Source of the DNA: Alistipes dispar
GTDB lineage: Bacteria > Bacteroidota > Bacteroidia > Bacteroidales > Rikenellaceae
Direction of reading: 5' to 3'
Assembly (NCBI RefSeq): GCF_006542685.1
Contig: NZ_AP019736.1
Span: 1,460,001-1,524,000, forward strand
Length of the DNA: 64,000 nt
In this document: piece after piece, positions 49,645 to 58,435 of the stretch
Layout of the letters: the number at the start of each line of letters is the position of its first letter
Position numbering within the stretch: position 1 is the stretch's first letter
Program-made: the position numbers and the translations under genes
The notes under the pieces: generated by a model
Databases searched by the model: none
Told to the model about the DNA's origin: nothing
The model's input: the letters and a program-made list of their open reading frames with translations, nothing else

Positions 49645-50643
49645 TCAGGGTACGATTACGTTGTTCAGGATGTCGGTGATGATCTCCTCCGAGGAGATGT
49701 TCTCGGCTTCGGCCTCGTAGGTCAGGCCGATACGGTGGCGCAGCACGTCGTGGCAGACGGCGCGCACGTCCTCGGGGATGACGTAGCCGCGGCGGCGGAT
49801 GAAGGCGTAGGCGCGGGCGGCCCTGGCCAGCGAGATCGACGCACGGGGCGAGCCGCCGTAGGCGATCAGGTTCTGCAACTTCCCGAGGTTGTACTCGGCC
49901 GGCTCGCGCGTGGCGAAGATGATGTCGATGATGTACTTCTCGATCTTCTCGTCCATATAGACGTCCTCGACCACCTTGCGGGCCTTTACGATGTCTTCGG
50001 GCGCGATCACCTTGTTCACCGCGGGCATGCCCGTGCCGGCGAGGTTCATGCGCACGATGTCGCGCTCCTCCTGCTTGTTGGGGTAGGAGATCTTGGCCTT
50101 GAGCATGAAACGGTCCACCTGCGCCTCGGGCAGCGGATAGGTTCCCTCCTGTTCGAGCGGGTTCTGCGTGGCCAGCACGAGGAAGGGCTGCGGCAGCGGG
50201 TAGGTGTCGTCGCCGATGGTCACCTGCCGCTCCTGCATCGCCTCGAGCAGCGCCGACTGCACCTTGGCCGGCGAGCGGTTGATCTCGTCCGCCAGCACGA
50301 AGTTGGCGAAGACGGGACCCTTCTTGACCACGAAATCCTCGTTCTTCTGCGAGTAGATCAGCGTGCCCAGCAGGTCGGCGGGCAGCAGGTCGGGAGTGAA
50401 CTGGATGCGCGAGAACCCGGCATCCACGGCACGGGCCAGCGTGGTGATGGCCAGCGTTTTGGCGAGTCCCGGCACGCCTTCGAGCAGGATGTGTCCGTTG
50501 GAGAGCAGACCGATCAGCAGCGTATCGACCAGATGGCTCTGTCCGACGATGACCTTGCCCATTTCGGTGCGCAGCGTATCGACGAAGACCGATTCGCGTT
50601 CGATGCGCTCGTTGAGTTCCTTGATGTTGATGACTTCGCTCAT
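49645..50643 (-). CDS. MoxR-family AAA+ ATPase
   Basis: ATP-driven chaperone-like protein, 332 residues, first gene of the Bat-type operon. Walker A reads GVPGLAKT (about 61-68), the form typical for MoxR; Walker B is ADEINRSPAKVQSALLEAMQE (about 120-140); sensor 1 is LATQNPLEQEGTYPLPEAQ, with the sensor 2 Arg in the C-terminal lid. MoxR proteins help insert metals or assemble vWA complexes. It is divergent from the uvrD-type helicase gene. Confidence 0.94.
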   Translation of the reverse strand: MSEVINIKELNERIERESVFVDTLRTEMGKVIVGQSHLVDTLLIGLLSNGHILLEGVPGLAKTLAITTLARAVDAGFSRIQFTPDLLPADLLGTLIYSQKNEDFVVKKGPVFANFVLADEINRSPAKVQSALLEAMQERQVTIGDDTYPLPQPFLVLATQNPLEQEGTYPLPEAQVDRFMLKAKISYPNKQEERDIVRMNLAGTGMPAVNKVIAPEDIVKARKVVEDVYMDEKIEKYIIDIIFATREPAEYNLGKLQNLIAYGGSPRASISLARAARAYAFIRRRGYVIPEDVRAVCHDVLRHRIGLTYEAEAENISSEEIITDILNNVIVP

Positions 50644-50696
50644 GTTTTATCGTTTGTTGTATCGTTGTCGCGGTTACCCTTTTAACGTTCGTCATG

Positions 50697-50747
50697 CAAA
50701 GTTATTATTTTTCCCGAAAAATTCTTCGCCGATTCTTATTAACTTTG
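50697..50747. promoter_or_regulatory. Divergent, mirror-like promoter region for moxR and the helicase gene
   Basis: TAACTTTG occurs on the minus strand at 50704-50697 (facing moxR) and on the plus strand at 50740-50747 (facing the helicase). A small palindrome TTTTTC-CC-GAAAAA (50708-50721) lies between them. The plus box ends only five bases before the helicase ATG, so that message would have almost no leader. No -33 boxes are clear. Confidence 0.5.
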
Positions 50748-50752
50748 CCCGC

Positions 50753-53371
50753 ATGGAATCCAACGAATCGAAAATCCTGCAAGGGCTCAATCCGGCCCAG
50801 CGGGACGCCGTGGTCAATTTCGACTCCCCGTCGCTCATCATCGCCGGGGCCGGCTCGGGCAAGACCCGCGTGCTGACCTCGCGCATCGCCTACATGATCG
50901 AGCGGGGCGTGGCGCCCTTCAACATACTCGCCCTGACCTTTACGAACAAGGCCGCCGAGCAGATGCGCGAACGCATCGCGCAGATGCTGCCCGACAACCG
51001 CAGCCGCCATATCCGCATGGGAACCTTCCACTCGGTCTTCTCGCGCATCCTGCGCGAAAACGCCGGACGGATCGGCTTCCCCGAGTCGTTCACGATCTAC
51101 GACTCCTCGGACAGCCGGAACCTGGTCAAGACCGTGGTCCGCGAGCTGAACCTTCCGGACGAGAAGTACAAGCCCAACGCCGTGGCCTCGCGCATATCCT
51201 ATGCCAAAAACTGTCTGGTGACCCCCGGGGCCTACCTGGCCAATTCGGCCTATGCGGCCGAGGACCGGCAGATGCAGATTCCCGAGTTCGGCAACATCTA
51301 CAACATCTACTGCCAGCGCTGCAAACGCAACGGGGCGATGGACTTCGACGACCTGCTGCTGCAAACCAACGTGCTGCTGCGCGACTGTCCGGACGTGCTG
51401 GCGCGCTACCAGGAGCAGTTCAAATACATTCTGGTGGACGAGTACCAGGACACCAACTATGCGCAGTACGTCATCATCCGCCGTCTGTCGCAGACCCATT
51501 CGAAAGTCTGCGTCGTGGGCGACGACGCGCAGTCGATCTACTCGTTCCGCGGGGCCAAGATCGAGAACATCCTCTCTTTCCAGAAGGACTACCCCTCGGC
51601 GAAGGTCTTCAAGCTCGAACGGAACTACCGCTCGACGCGCACGATCGTCGATGCGGCCAACTCGGTGATCGTCCGCAATTCGAAGCGCATGGAGAAGCAC
51701 TGCTTCTCGGAAGGGGCCGAGGGGGAGAAAATCCGCATCCTGAAGGCCTACACCGACCGCGAGGAGGCCGAGATGGTCGTCTCGGACCTGCGCGACAAGG
51801 TGCGTGCGGCGGGCGCCGAATGGTCCGAAGCGGTGATTCTCTACCGCACGAACAACCAGTCGGCCGTGCTGGAGGACAACCTCCGCCGCCGCGGCATCCC
51901 CTACCGCATCTACAAGGGTTCGTCGTTCTACGACCACAAGGAGATCCGCGACATGCTGGCCTATATCCGGCTGGTCATCAACCCGCGCGACGACGAGGCG
52001 TTCCGGCGCATCGTGAACTACCCCGCGCGGGGCATCGGCGACACGACCGTGCAGCGCATCGCGCAACTGGCCGCCGAACGGGGCGTGTCGATGTGGGAGG
52101 CGGTCGATGCGCTGGTCGCCGAACCCGCGGCCGACGCCGTGCCGCGGGCCATCGCCCGCAAGGCGGCCGACTTCGTGGCGATGATCCGTTCGCTGTCGCT
52201 GGCCCGCAACGACAAGGGACTGTACGACTTCGGCCTGGAGGTCGCCTCGCGGTCGGGCATTCTGGCCGCCTACCGTGCGGAGAACACGCCCGAGGCGGCT
52301 TCGGCGCTGGACAATATCGAGGAGCTGCTCAACTCGATGCAGGAATTCAGGGAGCGCTGCGACGCCGAAATCCGCAACGGCGAACGCAGCCCCGGGGAGG
52401 AGGCCACCATCGAGGAGTGGTTGCAGCAGATGATGCTGATGACCGACATGGACAAGGACAACCCCGAGGACCGGAACAAGGTGACGCTGATGACGGTCCA
52501 TTCGGCCAAGGGGCTCGAATACGAATACGTTTACATCGTGGGCATGGAGGAGAACCTCTTCCCGTCGCTGCGGGCCGCCGAGTCGGCCGACGGCATCGAG
52601 GAGGAGCGGCGGCTCTTCTACGTGGCCCTCACGCGGGCCAAGGTCGCGGCGACGCTCTCCTATGCCGAGATGCGTTTCCGGTGGGGCAACATGGAGTTCT
52701 CGCGGCCGAGCTGCTTCCTGCGCGAGATCGACCCGCGGTATGTGGAGTCCGACGTCGATTTCGCTCAGGAGGCGGTGCGCCGCCGGGCCGACGACGGGGA
52801 GGGCTCCTCGGCGCTCGACGAGCTGCGCCGCCGGTACGACTACCGTTACCAGCAGCGGCGGCAGGACGGCGCGGGCGGTTACGGCGGTCCGCGCGGCGGA
52901 AATGCCGGCGTCCGGTCCGGAGGAGGTCCGGACGCGGCGGGACGGGGAGCCTACGGCGGCGGTTCGGCCGGCCGGAGCGCTTACGGCGGCGGCCGTTTCG
53001 GCGCCCCCTCCGACGGCGAGTCGGGCGTTGCGCGGCGTTTTCCGCGCCCGGCGCAGCCGCAGTCGCAACCCCGCGCGCAGCGTTCCGCCGCGCCCGATCC
53101 GGCGCTGGTGCAGCCGCCGCGCCCTTCGGTGGACGGAATGCGCCGCGTCGGCGTGCGGCAGGCGATGGACGGCGGACCGGCGGCCGGGAGTGCGGCGCCC
53201 GCGAGCGGCGGATATGCCGTGGGGGAGCGTGTCGAGCACCCGAAGTTCGGGGTGGGCATCGTGCGCCGCATCGAGACCCTGGCCACGGACCACAAGCTGG
53301 TGGTGGCGTTCGACAACGCCGGCGAGAAGACGCTGCTGGCCAAATTCGCCAAACTGACCAAACTCGGATGA
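50753..53371 (+). CDS. UvrD/PcrA-type DNA helicase with Gly/Arg-rich insertion
   Basis: Superfamily 1A 3'-to-5' DNA helicase for excision repair, 872 residues. Motifs are AGAGSGKT (31-38), LTFTNKAAEQMRER, LVDEYQDTN, GDDAQSIYSFRGA, LERNYRST, LMTVHSAKGLEYEYV and FYVALTRAK. After the helicase core (to about 690) comes an unusual Gly/Arg/Ala-rich stretch (about 700-820), then a Tudor-like C-terminal domain (VGERVEHPKFGVGIV). I chose MESNESK at 50753, next to the -7 box; a longer frame would cross the divergent promoter. Its stop overlaps the glycosyltransferase start. Confidence 0.94.
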   Translation: MESNESKILQGLNPAQRDAVVNFDSPSLIIAGAGSGKTRVLTSRIAYMIERGVAPFNILALTFTNKAAEQMRERIAQMLPDNRSRHIRMGTFHSVFSRILRENAGRIGFPESFTIYDSSDSRNLVKTVVRELNLPDEKYKPNAVASRISYAKNCLVTPGAYLANSAYAAEDRQMQIPEFGNIYNIYCQRCKRNGAMDFDDLLLQTNVLLRDCPDVLARYQEQFKYILVDEYQDTNYAQYVIIRRLSQTHSKVCVVGDDAQSIYSFRGAKIENILSFQKDYPSAKVFKLERNYRSTRTIVDAANSVIVRNSKRMEKHCFSEGAEGEKIRILKAYTDREEAEMVVSDLRDKVRAAGAEWSEAVILYRTNNQSAVLEDNLRRRGIPYRIYKGSSFYDHKEIRDMLAYIRLVINPRDDEAFRRIVNYPARGIGDTTVQRIAQLAAERGVSMWEAVDALVAEPAADAVPRAIARKAADFVAMIRSLSLARNDKGLYDFGLEVASRSGILAAYRAENTPEAASALDNIEELLNSMQEFRERCDAEIRNGERSPGEEATIEEWLQQMMLMTDMDKDNPEDRNKVTLMTVHSAKGLEYEYVYIVGMEENLFPSLRAAESADGIEEERRLFYVALTRAKVAATLSYAEMRFRWGNMEFSRPSCFLREIDPRYVESDVDFAQEAVRRRADDGEGSSALDELRRRYDYRYQQRRQDGAGGYGGPRGGNAGVRSGGGPDAAGRGAYGGGSAGRSAYGGGRFGAPSDGESGVARRFPRPAQPQSQPRAQRSAAPDPALVQPPRPSVDGMRRVGVRQAMDGGPAAGSAAPASGGYAVGERVEHPKFGVGIVRRIETLATDHKLVVAFDNAGEKTLLAKFAKLTKLG

Positions 53372-54309
53372 CGATGCAGACGCCGCTCGTATCGGTCTGC
53401 ATGACCGCCTACAACCACGAACCCTACCTGCGGGAGGCGATCGAAGGGGTGCTCGCGCAGCGGACGGATTTCGCCGTGGAGCTGGTCGTGGGCGAGGATT
53501 GCAGCACGGACCGCACGCGGGCGATCGCCGAGGAGTACGCCGCCGCCTGCCCCGGCCGCGTGCGGCTGGTGACGGGGCCCGAAAACATCGGCTGGCGGGC
53601 CAACTACCTCCGCACCTTCGAGGCGTGCCGCGGGAAGTACGTGGCCTACTGCGACGGCGACGACTGGTGGTGCGACCCCGGGAAGTTGCAGCGGCAGGTC
53701 GATCTGCTGGAGGCCGACCCGGCGTGCGGCATGTGCTACACGCGGGCCGACAACTTCTATCAGGCCACGGGCCGCCGGGAGCCGGACGAGGAGGTGCACT
53801 TCACCGATTTCGGCCGCCTGCTCCGCAGCCTGACGATCTGCAATTGCACGACCGTGGCGCGGCGGGAGCTGATCGCCCGCTATTACGACGAGGTGCGCCC
53901 CGCGGAGCATCCCGAGTGGTGTACGGACGACGCGCCGATGTGGCTCTGGTTCGCGGCCCGCAGCCGGATCGGCTACCTTCCGGTCGTGACGGCCGTGCAC
54001 CGCCGCCTGCCCGACAGCGTGAGCCACAGCACGGCCTACCGCCGGAGGATCGCCTTCTGCGACTCGCTCATGGACATAAGCCTCTGGTTCGACGCCCGCT
54101 ACGGCGACGGCAGCCGCCGCTTCGCCCTGCTGCGCAAGCGCTCCTCCGTGGCGTTGTGGGTGCTGTCGTACAACGGTCCGGTCGGGGAGTACCTCGCCCG
54201 CTGGTGGCGCGACCTGCGCGCCTGTCCCCGTCTGGCGCTCTGCCCCGAAGGGGCGGGGCTGCTGGTGAAGAAAATTCTGTTCCGCCGATCCAAAAAGAAG
54301 AAGATATGA
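53368..54309 (+). CDS. Glycosyltransferase family 2
   Basis: A 313-residue GT-A fold glycosyltransferase without signal peptide. It shows VSVCMTAYNHEPYLREAI at the N-terminus, VVGEDCSTDRT (nucleotide-binding Asp, about 36-46), CDGDDWWCDPGKLQ (DxD-type metal site, about 85-98) and WCTDDAPMWLWFAA in the acceptor region. The basic tail ends KKKKI. The substrate is unknown. Its ATG overlaps the helicase stop and its stop overlaps the nth start, so a sugar transferase is translationally coupled between two DNA-repair genes. Confidence 0.91.
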   Translation: MTMQTPLVSVCMTAYNHEPYLREAIEGVLAQRTDFAVELVVGEDCSTDRTRAIAEEYAAACPGRVRLVTGPENIGWRANYLRTFEACRGKYVAYCDGDDWWCDPGKLQRQVDLLEADPACGMCYTRADNFYQATGRREPDEEVHFTDFGRLLRSLTICNCTTVARRELIARYYDEVRPAEHPEWCTDDAPMWLWFAARSRIGYLPVVTAVHRRLPDSVSHSTAYRRRIAFCDSLMDISLWFDARYGDGSRRFALLRKRSSVALWVLSYNGPVGEYLARWWRDLRACPRLALCPEGAGLLVKKILFRRSKKKKI

Positions 54310-54974
54310 CTGTCAGACAGCGTTACGACGGCATCGTCGCCTGGTTTTCGGAGCACATGCCCGCGGCCGAAAGCGAATTGCGCTACAAGGACCCCTACCA
54401 GTTGCTGGTGGCGGTGATCCTCTCGGCGCAGTGCACCGACAAGCGGGTGAACATGACCACGCCGGCCCTGTTCGAAGCCTTCCCGACCCCGTTCGAGATG
54501 GCGAAGGCCACGGCCGAAGAGATTTATCCCTACATCCGGAGCATTTCCTATCCCAACAACAAGGCGAAGAACCTCGCGGCGATGGCGCGGATGCTCTGCT
54601 CGGAGTTCGGCGGCGAAGTCCCGTCCGATCTGGAGCAGATGCAGCGGCTGCCCGGCGTGGGCCGCAAGACGGCCAACGTGCTCGGGGCGGTGTTGTGGCA
54701 GAAGGAGGTGATGCCGGTCGATACGCACGTCTTCCGCGTGTCGGAGCGCATCGGCCTCACGACCGGCTCGAAGACGCCGCTCCAGACCGAGCTGACGCTC
54801 GAGAAGCATATTCCGGGCCATCTGCTGCCCGTCGCGCATCACTGGCTGATCCTGCACGGCCGCTACGTCTGTACGGCCCGTGCCCCGAAGTGCGGCGAGT
54901 GCGGCATCAGCGCGTGGTGCCGGAAGTACGCCGCCGACCGCCGGGCGAAGCGGGCGGAGCGGGATGGGGAGTAG
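54306..54974 (+). CDS. nth: Endonuclease III
   Basis: DNA glycosylase/AP lyase removing oxidised pyrimidines, 222 residues. The helix-hairpin-helix LPGVGRKTANVLG has the catalytic Lys (about 118), VDTHVFRVSERIG has the catalytic Asp (about 139), and the C-terminal 4Fe-4S cluster is complete with spacing C-x6-C-x2-C-x5-C (CTARAPKCGECGISAWC). It is the third gene of the coupled repair operon. Confidence 0.96.
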   Translation: MTVRQRYDGIVAWFSEHMPAAESELRYKDPYQLLVAVILSAQCTDKRVNMTTPALFEAFPTPFEMAKATAEEIYPYIRSISYPNNKAKNLAAMARMLCSEFGGEVPSDLEQMQRLPGVGRKTANVLGAVLWQKEVMPVDTHVFRVSERIGLTTGSKTPLQTELTLEKHIPGHLLPVAHHWLILHGRYVCTARAPKCGECGISAWCRKYAADRRAKRAERDGE

Positions 54975-55105
54975 CCCCCTGAATGGCGCTCCCTGCGGGT
55001 TTGCGGCGTAGTCCCGCGTGGTTTCCGGGCGGATGTCGGGAGAATTTCCGGCCGACGGCCGGAAAGCGGGCGGGTGCCGCGCATCCGCGGGCCGCACGGC
55101 GGCGG

Positions 55106-55136
55106 TTTGGTATCTCCCTCTTTTTTGTTACCTTTG
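55106..55136 (+). promoter_or_regulatory. Promoter of the DHH phosphoesterase gene
   Basis: TTTG at 55106-55109, 19 bases, then TACCTTTG at 55129-55136. Both elements and the spacing fit. A strong AAGGAGG ribosome-binding site follows at about 55154-55160, just ahead of the ATG at 55167. Confidence 0.8.
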
Positions 55137-55166
55137 TCCGACTGTTATTAGCGAAGGAGGTCCGGA

Positions 55167-56198
55167 ATGAAGTTATCGGAAAAGCATATCGGCTCACTGC
55201 GGGAGCTGCTCGCGCGGCCCCGGCTGCGGATCGTGACCGTCTCCCACGCCAACCCCGACGGCGACGCCGTCGGTTCGTCGCTCGCCTGGGCCGAGGTGCT
55301 GCGGGGACTGGGCCACGAGGTGACGTGCATCGTGCCGAACAAATACCCCTATTTCCTCGACTGGATGCCGGGCATCGGCGAGGTCGTGGTCTTCAAGACC
55401 GACGCCGAAGGGCGCGCGGCGAAGGCCGTGGCCGAGGCGGATGCGATCTTCTGCCTCGATTTCAACGCCGTTTCGCGTCTCGAGATCCTGAGCGCGACGA
55501 TCGAGGCGAACACGACGGCCTGCCGCGTGCTGATCGACCACCACCTGCAACCCGACGAGGGTTTCGACATCGTTTTCTCGCATCCCGAGGCGTCGAGCAC
55601 CTGCTTTCTGGTTTACTGCCTGGTCGAGGCCCTCTACGGCCGGGAGGCGGTGACGCGGCGGATGGCCGAACTGCTCTACGTCGGGATGATGACCGACACG
55701 GGCAACTTCGCCTTTTCGCACCTCACGCCCGAGCTGTTCCGCGCCGTGGCCGCGCTGGCCGAGACGGGCATCCGGATTCCCGAAATCTACAACAACGTCT
55801 ATAATGCCTACACCGAAGGCCGCGCGCGGCTGTTCGGCTATGCCATCAACCGCAAGATGAACCTCATAGAGGACGGTACGGTGGCCTACATGTCGCTGAT
55901 GGAGAACGAAATGCGCCGTTTCCAGTTCCAGCAGGGCGACAGCGAGGGGTTCGTCAATTACGCCCTGACGATCAAGAAGGTCAAAATGTCGGCCATGTTC
56001 CTCGCGCACCGCAAGTTCATCCGCATCTCCCTGCGTTCGCGGGGCGACGTGGACGTCAATCTCTTCGCCCGCAGGTATTTCAACGGCGGCGGACACAAGA
56101 ACGCCGCGGGCGGCAAGTCGTTCCTGACGATGCAGGAGACGATCGACCACTACGTGCGCTCCGTGCGTGAGTTCGCCGAAGAGGGCCGTCTCGGCTGA
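55167..56198 (+). CDS. nrnA: DHH-family phosphoesterase, oligoribonuclease/pAp-phosphatase (NrnA-like)
   Basis: Predicted to degrade short oligoribonucleotides and 3'-phosphoadenosine 5'-phosphate. The 343-residue protein has the DHH motifs VSHANPDGDAVGSSLAW (about 24-40), FCLDFNA, LIDHHLQPDEG, GMMTDTGNFAFSH and the DHHA1 Gly-rich end FNGGGHKNAAGG. Length and order match NrnA. pAp removal would support sulfur metabolism, in line with the nearby YeiH-type exporter, but that link is only suggestive. It ends 5 bases before the LysR gene. Confidence 0.92.
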   Translation: MKLSEKHIGSLRELLARPRLRIVTVSHANPDGDAVGSSLAWAEVLRGLGHEVTCIVPNKYPYFLDWMPGIGEVVVFKTDAEGRAAKAVAEADAIFCLDFNAVSRLEILSATIEANTTACRVLIDHHLQPDEGFDIVFSHPEASSTCFLVYCLVEALYGREAVTRRMAELLYVGMMTDTGNFAFSHLTPELFRAVAALAETGIRIPEIYNNVYNAYTEGRARLFGYAINRKMNLIEDGTVAYMSLMENEMRRFQFQQGDSEGFVNYALTIKKVKMSAMFLAHRKFIRISLRSRGDVDVNLFARRYFNGGGHKNAAGGKSFLTMQETIDHYVRSVREFAEEGRLG

Positions 56199-56203
56199 CG
56201 GCC

Positions 56204-57091
56204 ATGGACGATTTCCGTCTGAAAGTCTTCATCACGGCAGCCCGGACGCTGAGTTTCACGCGGACCGCCGAACGGCTCTATATCTCCCAGCCCGCCGTGA
56301 GCAGACATATCGGCGAACTGGAATCGCGTTACAGGGTTCCCCTCTTCGTCCGCCGCGGCAGCCGCCTGGAGCTGACCGCTGCCGGGCAGGTGCTGCTCGA
56401 GGCCGCCGGACGCATCTCCGACGACTACCGCCGGCTGGAGTACGAAATGAGCCTCTGCGCGAACCAGGCCGAGGGCGAGCTGCGTCTCGGGGCCAGCACG
56501 ACCATCGCACAATACCTGCTGCCGCCGGCGCTGGCGCGCTTCACGGCGCGTTTTCCCGGCGTGCGGGTTTCGGTCCTGTCGGGCAACAGCGGCCAGATCG
56601 AACGGGCGCTGGCCGACCGCGAGATCGACCTGGGCATGGTCGAGAGCGTCAGCCGCCGGCAGGGGTTGCACTACACGCTCTTCCGGCCCGACGAGCTGGT
56701 GCTGGTGGCGCGTCCGGGCGGGAGGTACGCCCGCACGGAATCCGTGACGCCCGAGGCGCTGTGCCGGATTCCGCTCGTGCTGCGCGAGGACGGCTCGGGG
56801 ACGCTCGAGGTGATCGCCGCGGCGCTGGCCGGGGTCGGACTGCGGCTCTCGCAGCTCGAGGTGGCGATGCGGCTGGGCACGACCGAGGGAATCAAGTCCT
56901 TCGTCCGCAACAGCGACGCGATGGCCCTCGTGTCGGTGATCTCGGTCGTGGACGAGCTGCGCAGCGGGGCGCTGCGGATCGTGGACATCGAGGGACTGAC
57001 CCTGACGCGCGACTTCTCGTTCGTGCACCTCGCGGCGGAGCCCGTGCCGCTCGCCCGGCAGTTCGCCGACTTCGCCCTGTCCGGTCTCTGA
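56204..57091 (+). CDS. LysR-family transcriptional regulator
   Basis: A 295-residue regulator. The N-terminal winged helix reads FITAARTLSFTRTAERLYISQPAVSRHIGELE (split over about 8-39), the family's standard signature. The C-terminal periplasmic-binding-like domain starts near residue 90 (LRLGASTTIAQYLLPPAL) and resembles the CysB/CysL branch. It lies just upstream of the YeiH-type gene, with inverted repeats in between, so it probably controls that gene. YeiH genes are often paired with LysR regulators. Confidence 0.94.
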   Translation: MDDFRLKVFITAARTLSFTRTAERLYISQPAVSRHIGELESRYRVPLFVRRGSRLELTAAGQVLLEAAGRISDDYRRLEYEMSLCANQAEGELRLGASTTIAQYLLPPALARFTARFPGVRVSVLSGNSGQIERALADREIDLGMVESVSRRQGLHYTLFRPDELVLVARPGGRYARTESVTPEALCRIPLVLREDGSGTLEVIAAALAGVGLRLSQLEVAMRLGTTEGIKSFVRNSDAMALVSVISVVDELRSGALRIVDIEGLTLTRDFSFVHLAAEPVPLARQFADFALSGL

Positions 57092-57110
57092 CGGTCCGGC
57101 GCCCTCCGTC

Positions 57111-57140
57111 ATAACACGAAGTTATTTCGCATAACGAAAT
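57111..57140. promoter_or_regulatory. Likely LysR operator upstream of the YeiH-type gene
   Basis: Two inverted repeats lie side by side: ATAAC-N5-GTTAT (57111-57125) and ATTTCG-N5-CGAAAT (57124-57140). The unit CATAAC plus GAA is also repeated directly. Length and dyad shape fit LysR-type sites, and the position just before the -33 box fits activation. Confidence 0.6.
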
Positions 57141-57144
57141 CTTG

Positions 57145-57175
57145 TTGTATTTCAGGCATAAACGCGCGATCTTTG
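57145..57175 (+). promoter_or_regulatory. Candidate promoter of the YeiH-type gene
   Basis: TTG at 57145-57147, 20 bases, then GATCTTTG at 57168-57175 (one mismatch to TAnnTTTG). A weak -7 next to an operator suits an activated promoter. Transcription would start about 55 bases before the ATG. Confidence 0.5.
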
Positions 57176-57236
57176 CCTCCGGTATTCTTGAAAAGTCGTC
57201 GGGAGGCGTCTCCTCCGACTCAAATTGCGAAACGTT

Positions 57237-58307
57237 ATGCTGGAAAAAGGTAACAGAGCCAATACGCTGCACGGGATTCTGCTCATTGCGCTCTTTTCGT
57301 TCGCGGCGTTCTACATCGCCGGATTCCCCTTCGTCAAACGGCTCTCGCTCAGCCCCCTGATCGTCGGCATCGTGCTGGGGATGCTCTATGCCAACAGCCT
57401 GCGCAACCGGCTTCCCGAAACATGGGTTCCGGGCATCCGGTTCTGCACGAAACAGGTACTCCGCTGGGGCATCATTCTCTACGGTTTCCGCCTGACGCTG
57501 ACGCAGGTGGCGGCCGTCGGGCTTCCGGCCGTCGCGGTCGATCTGGTCGTCGTGGCGGGAACGCTTCTGGGCGGCGTCGCGCTCGGGCGGCTGCTGGGAA
57601 TCGACCGCGACACGGCGCTGATGACCTCGACGGGCAGTGCGATCTGCGGCGCGGCGGCCGTGCTGGGCGCCGAGCCGGTGGTGCGGTGCGAGGGGTACAA
57701 GACCGCCGTCGCCGTCTCCACGGTGGTCGTTTTCGGCACGCTCTCCATGTTCCTCTATCCGGTCATGTACCGCACGGGCCTGCTCGGCGGCATGACCGAC
57801 ACGGAGGTGGCCGTCTATACCGGAAGCACGCTGCACGAGGTGGCGCACGTGGCCGGGGCGGGCAATGCGATGGATCCGACCGATGCGCTGGGCATCGCCG
57901 GGGTGGCCACCATTACCAAGATGATCCGTGTCATGCTGCTGGCCCCCGTGCTGGTGGTCATGAGCCTGCTGCTGGCGGGCCGGCGGCGCACGCCGGGCGG
58001 AGCGGAAGCGCGGGGGCGGATCGCCGTGCCGTGGTTCGCCTTCGGGTTTCTGGGTGTGATCTGCCTCAATTCGCTGCTGCAATACGTGTGCGGTGCGGAG
58101 AGCGTCCGGGAGATTCCGCTCAACGGCGCCGTCGAGTACCTCGACACGTTCCTGCTGACGATGGCCATGACGGCGCTGGGGACGGAGACGAGCATCGACA
58201 AGTTCCGTCAGGCCGGGGCGAAACCCTTCGTGCTGGCGGGGCTGCTCTACGTCTGGCTGGTTGTGGGAGGGTATTTCGTGACGAAGGGGCTGGTCGGCAT
58301 GTTTTAG
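57237..58307 (+). CDS. YeiH/UPF0324 family putative sulfate exporter
   Basis: Inner-membrane protein of 356 residues with about ten hydrophobic segments, family UPF0324. The family's Gly-rich core is visible: MTSTGSAICGAAAVLG (about 129-144), YTGSTLHEVAHVAGAGNAM near 197-215 and TKMIRVMLLAPVL near 229. Members are proposed exporters of sulfate or sulfite; direct evidence is limited. I chose the ATG at 57237 rather than a TTG 12 bases earlier. It follows its likely LysR regulator. Confidence 0.9.
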   Translation: MLEKGNRANTLHGILLIALFSFAAFYIAGFPFVKRLSLSPLIVGIVLGMLYANSLRNRLPETWVPGIRFCTKQVLRWGIILYGFRLTLTQVAAVGLPAVAVDLVVVAGTLLGGVALGRLLGIDRDTALMTSTGSAICGAAAVLGAEPVVRCEGYKTAVAVSTVVVFGTLSMFLYPVMYRTGLLGGMTDTEVAVYTGSTLHEVAHVAGAGNAMDPTDALGIAGVATITKMIRVMLLAPVLVVMSLLLAGRRRTPGGAEARGRIAVPWFAFGFLGVICLNSLLQYVCGAESVREIPLNGAVEYLDTFLLTMAMTALGTETSIDKFRQAGAKPFVLAGLLYVWLVVGGYFVTKGLVGMF

Positions 58308-58331
58308 GACCGGTCCCGGTCCGGAAATGCG

Positions 58332-58365
58332 AAGCGGGCGGAACCTCCGGAGGTTCCGCCCGCTT
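58332..58365. terminator. Bidirectional terminator between the YeiH-type and GNAT genes
   Basis: A perfect 15-bp stem (58332-58346 with 58351-58365) with loop CCGG. It lies 24 bases after the exporter gene and 70 bases beyond the convergent acetyltransferase gene. Both ends carry short T or A runs. Confidence 0.8.
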
Positions 58366-58435
58366 TCCGTGTCGTTGCGGCGGGAACAGGTTCGGACTGC
58401 ATGCGGTTGCCGTTGCCGGGGAGGTCCGGTTCCGC

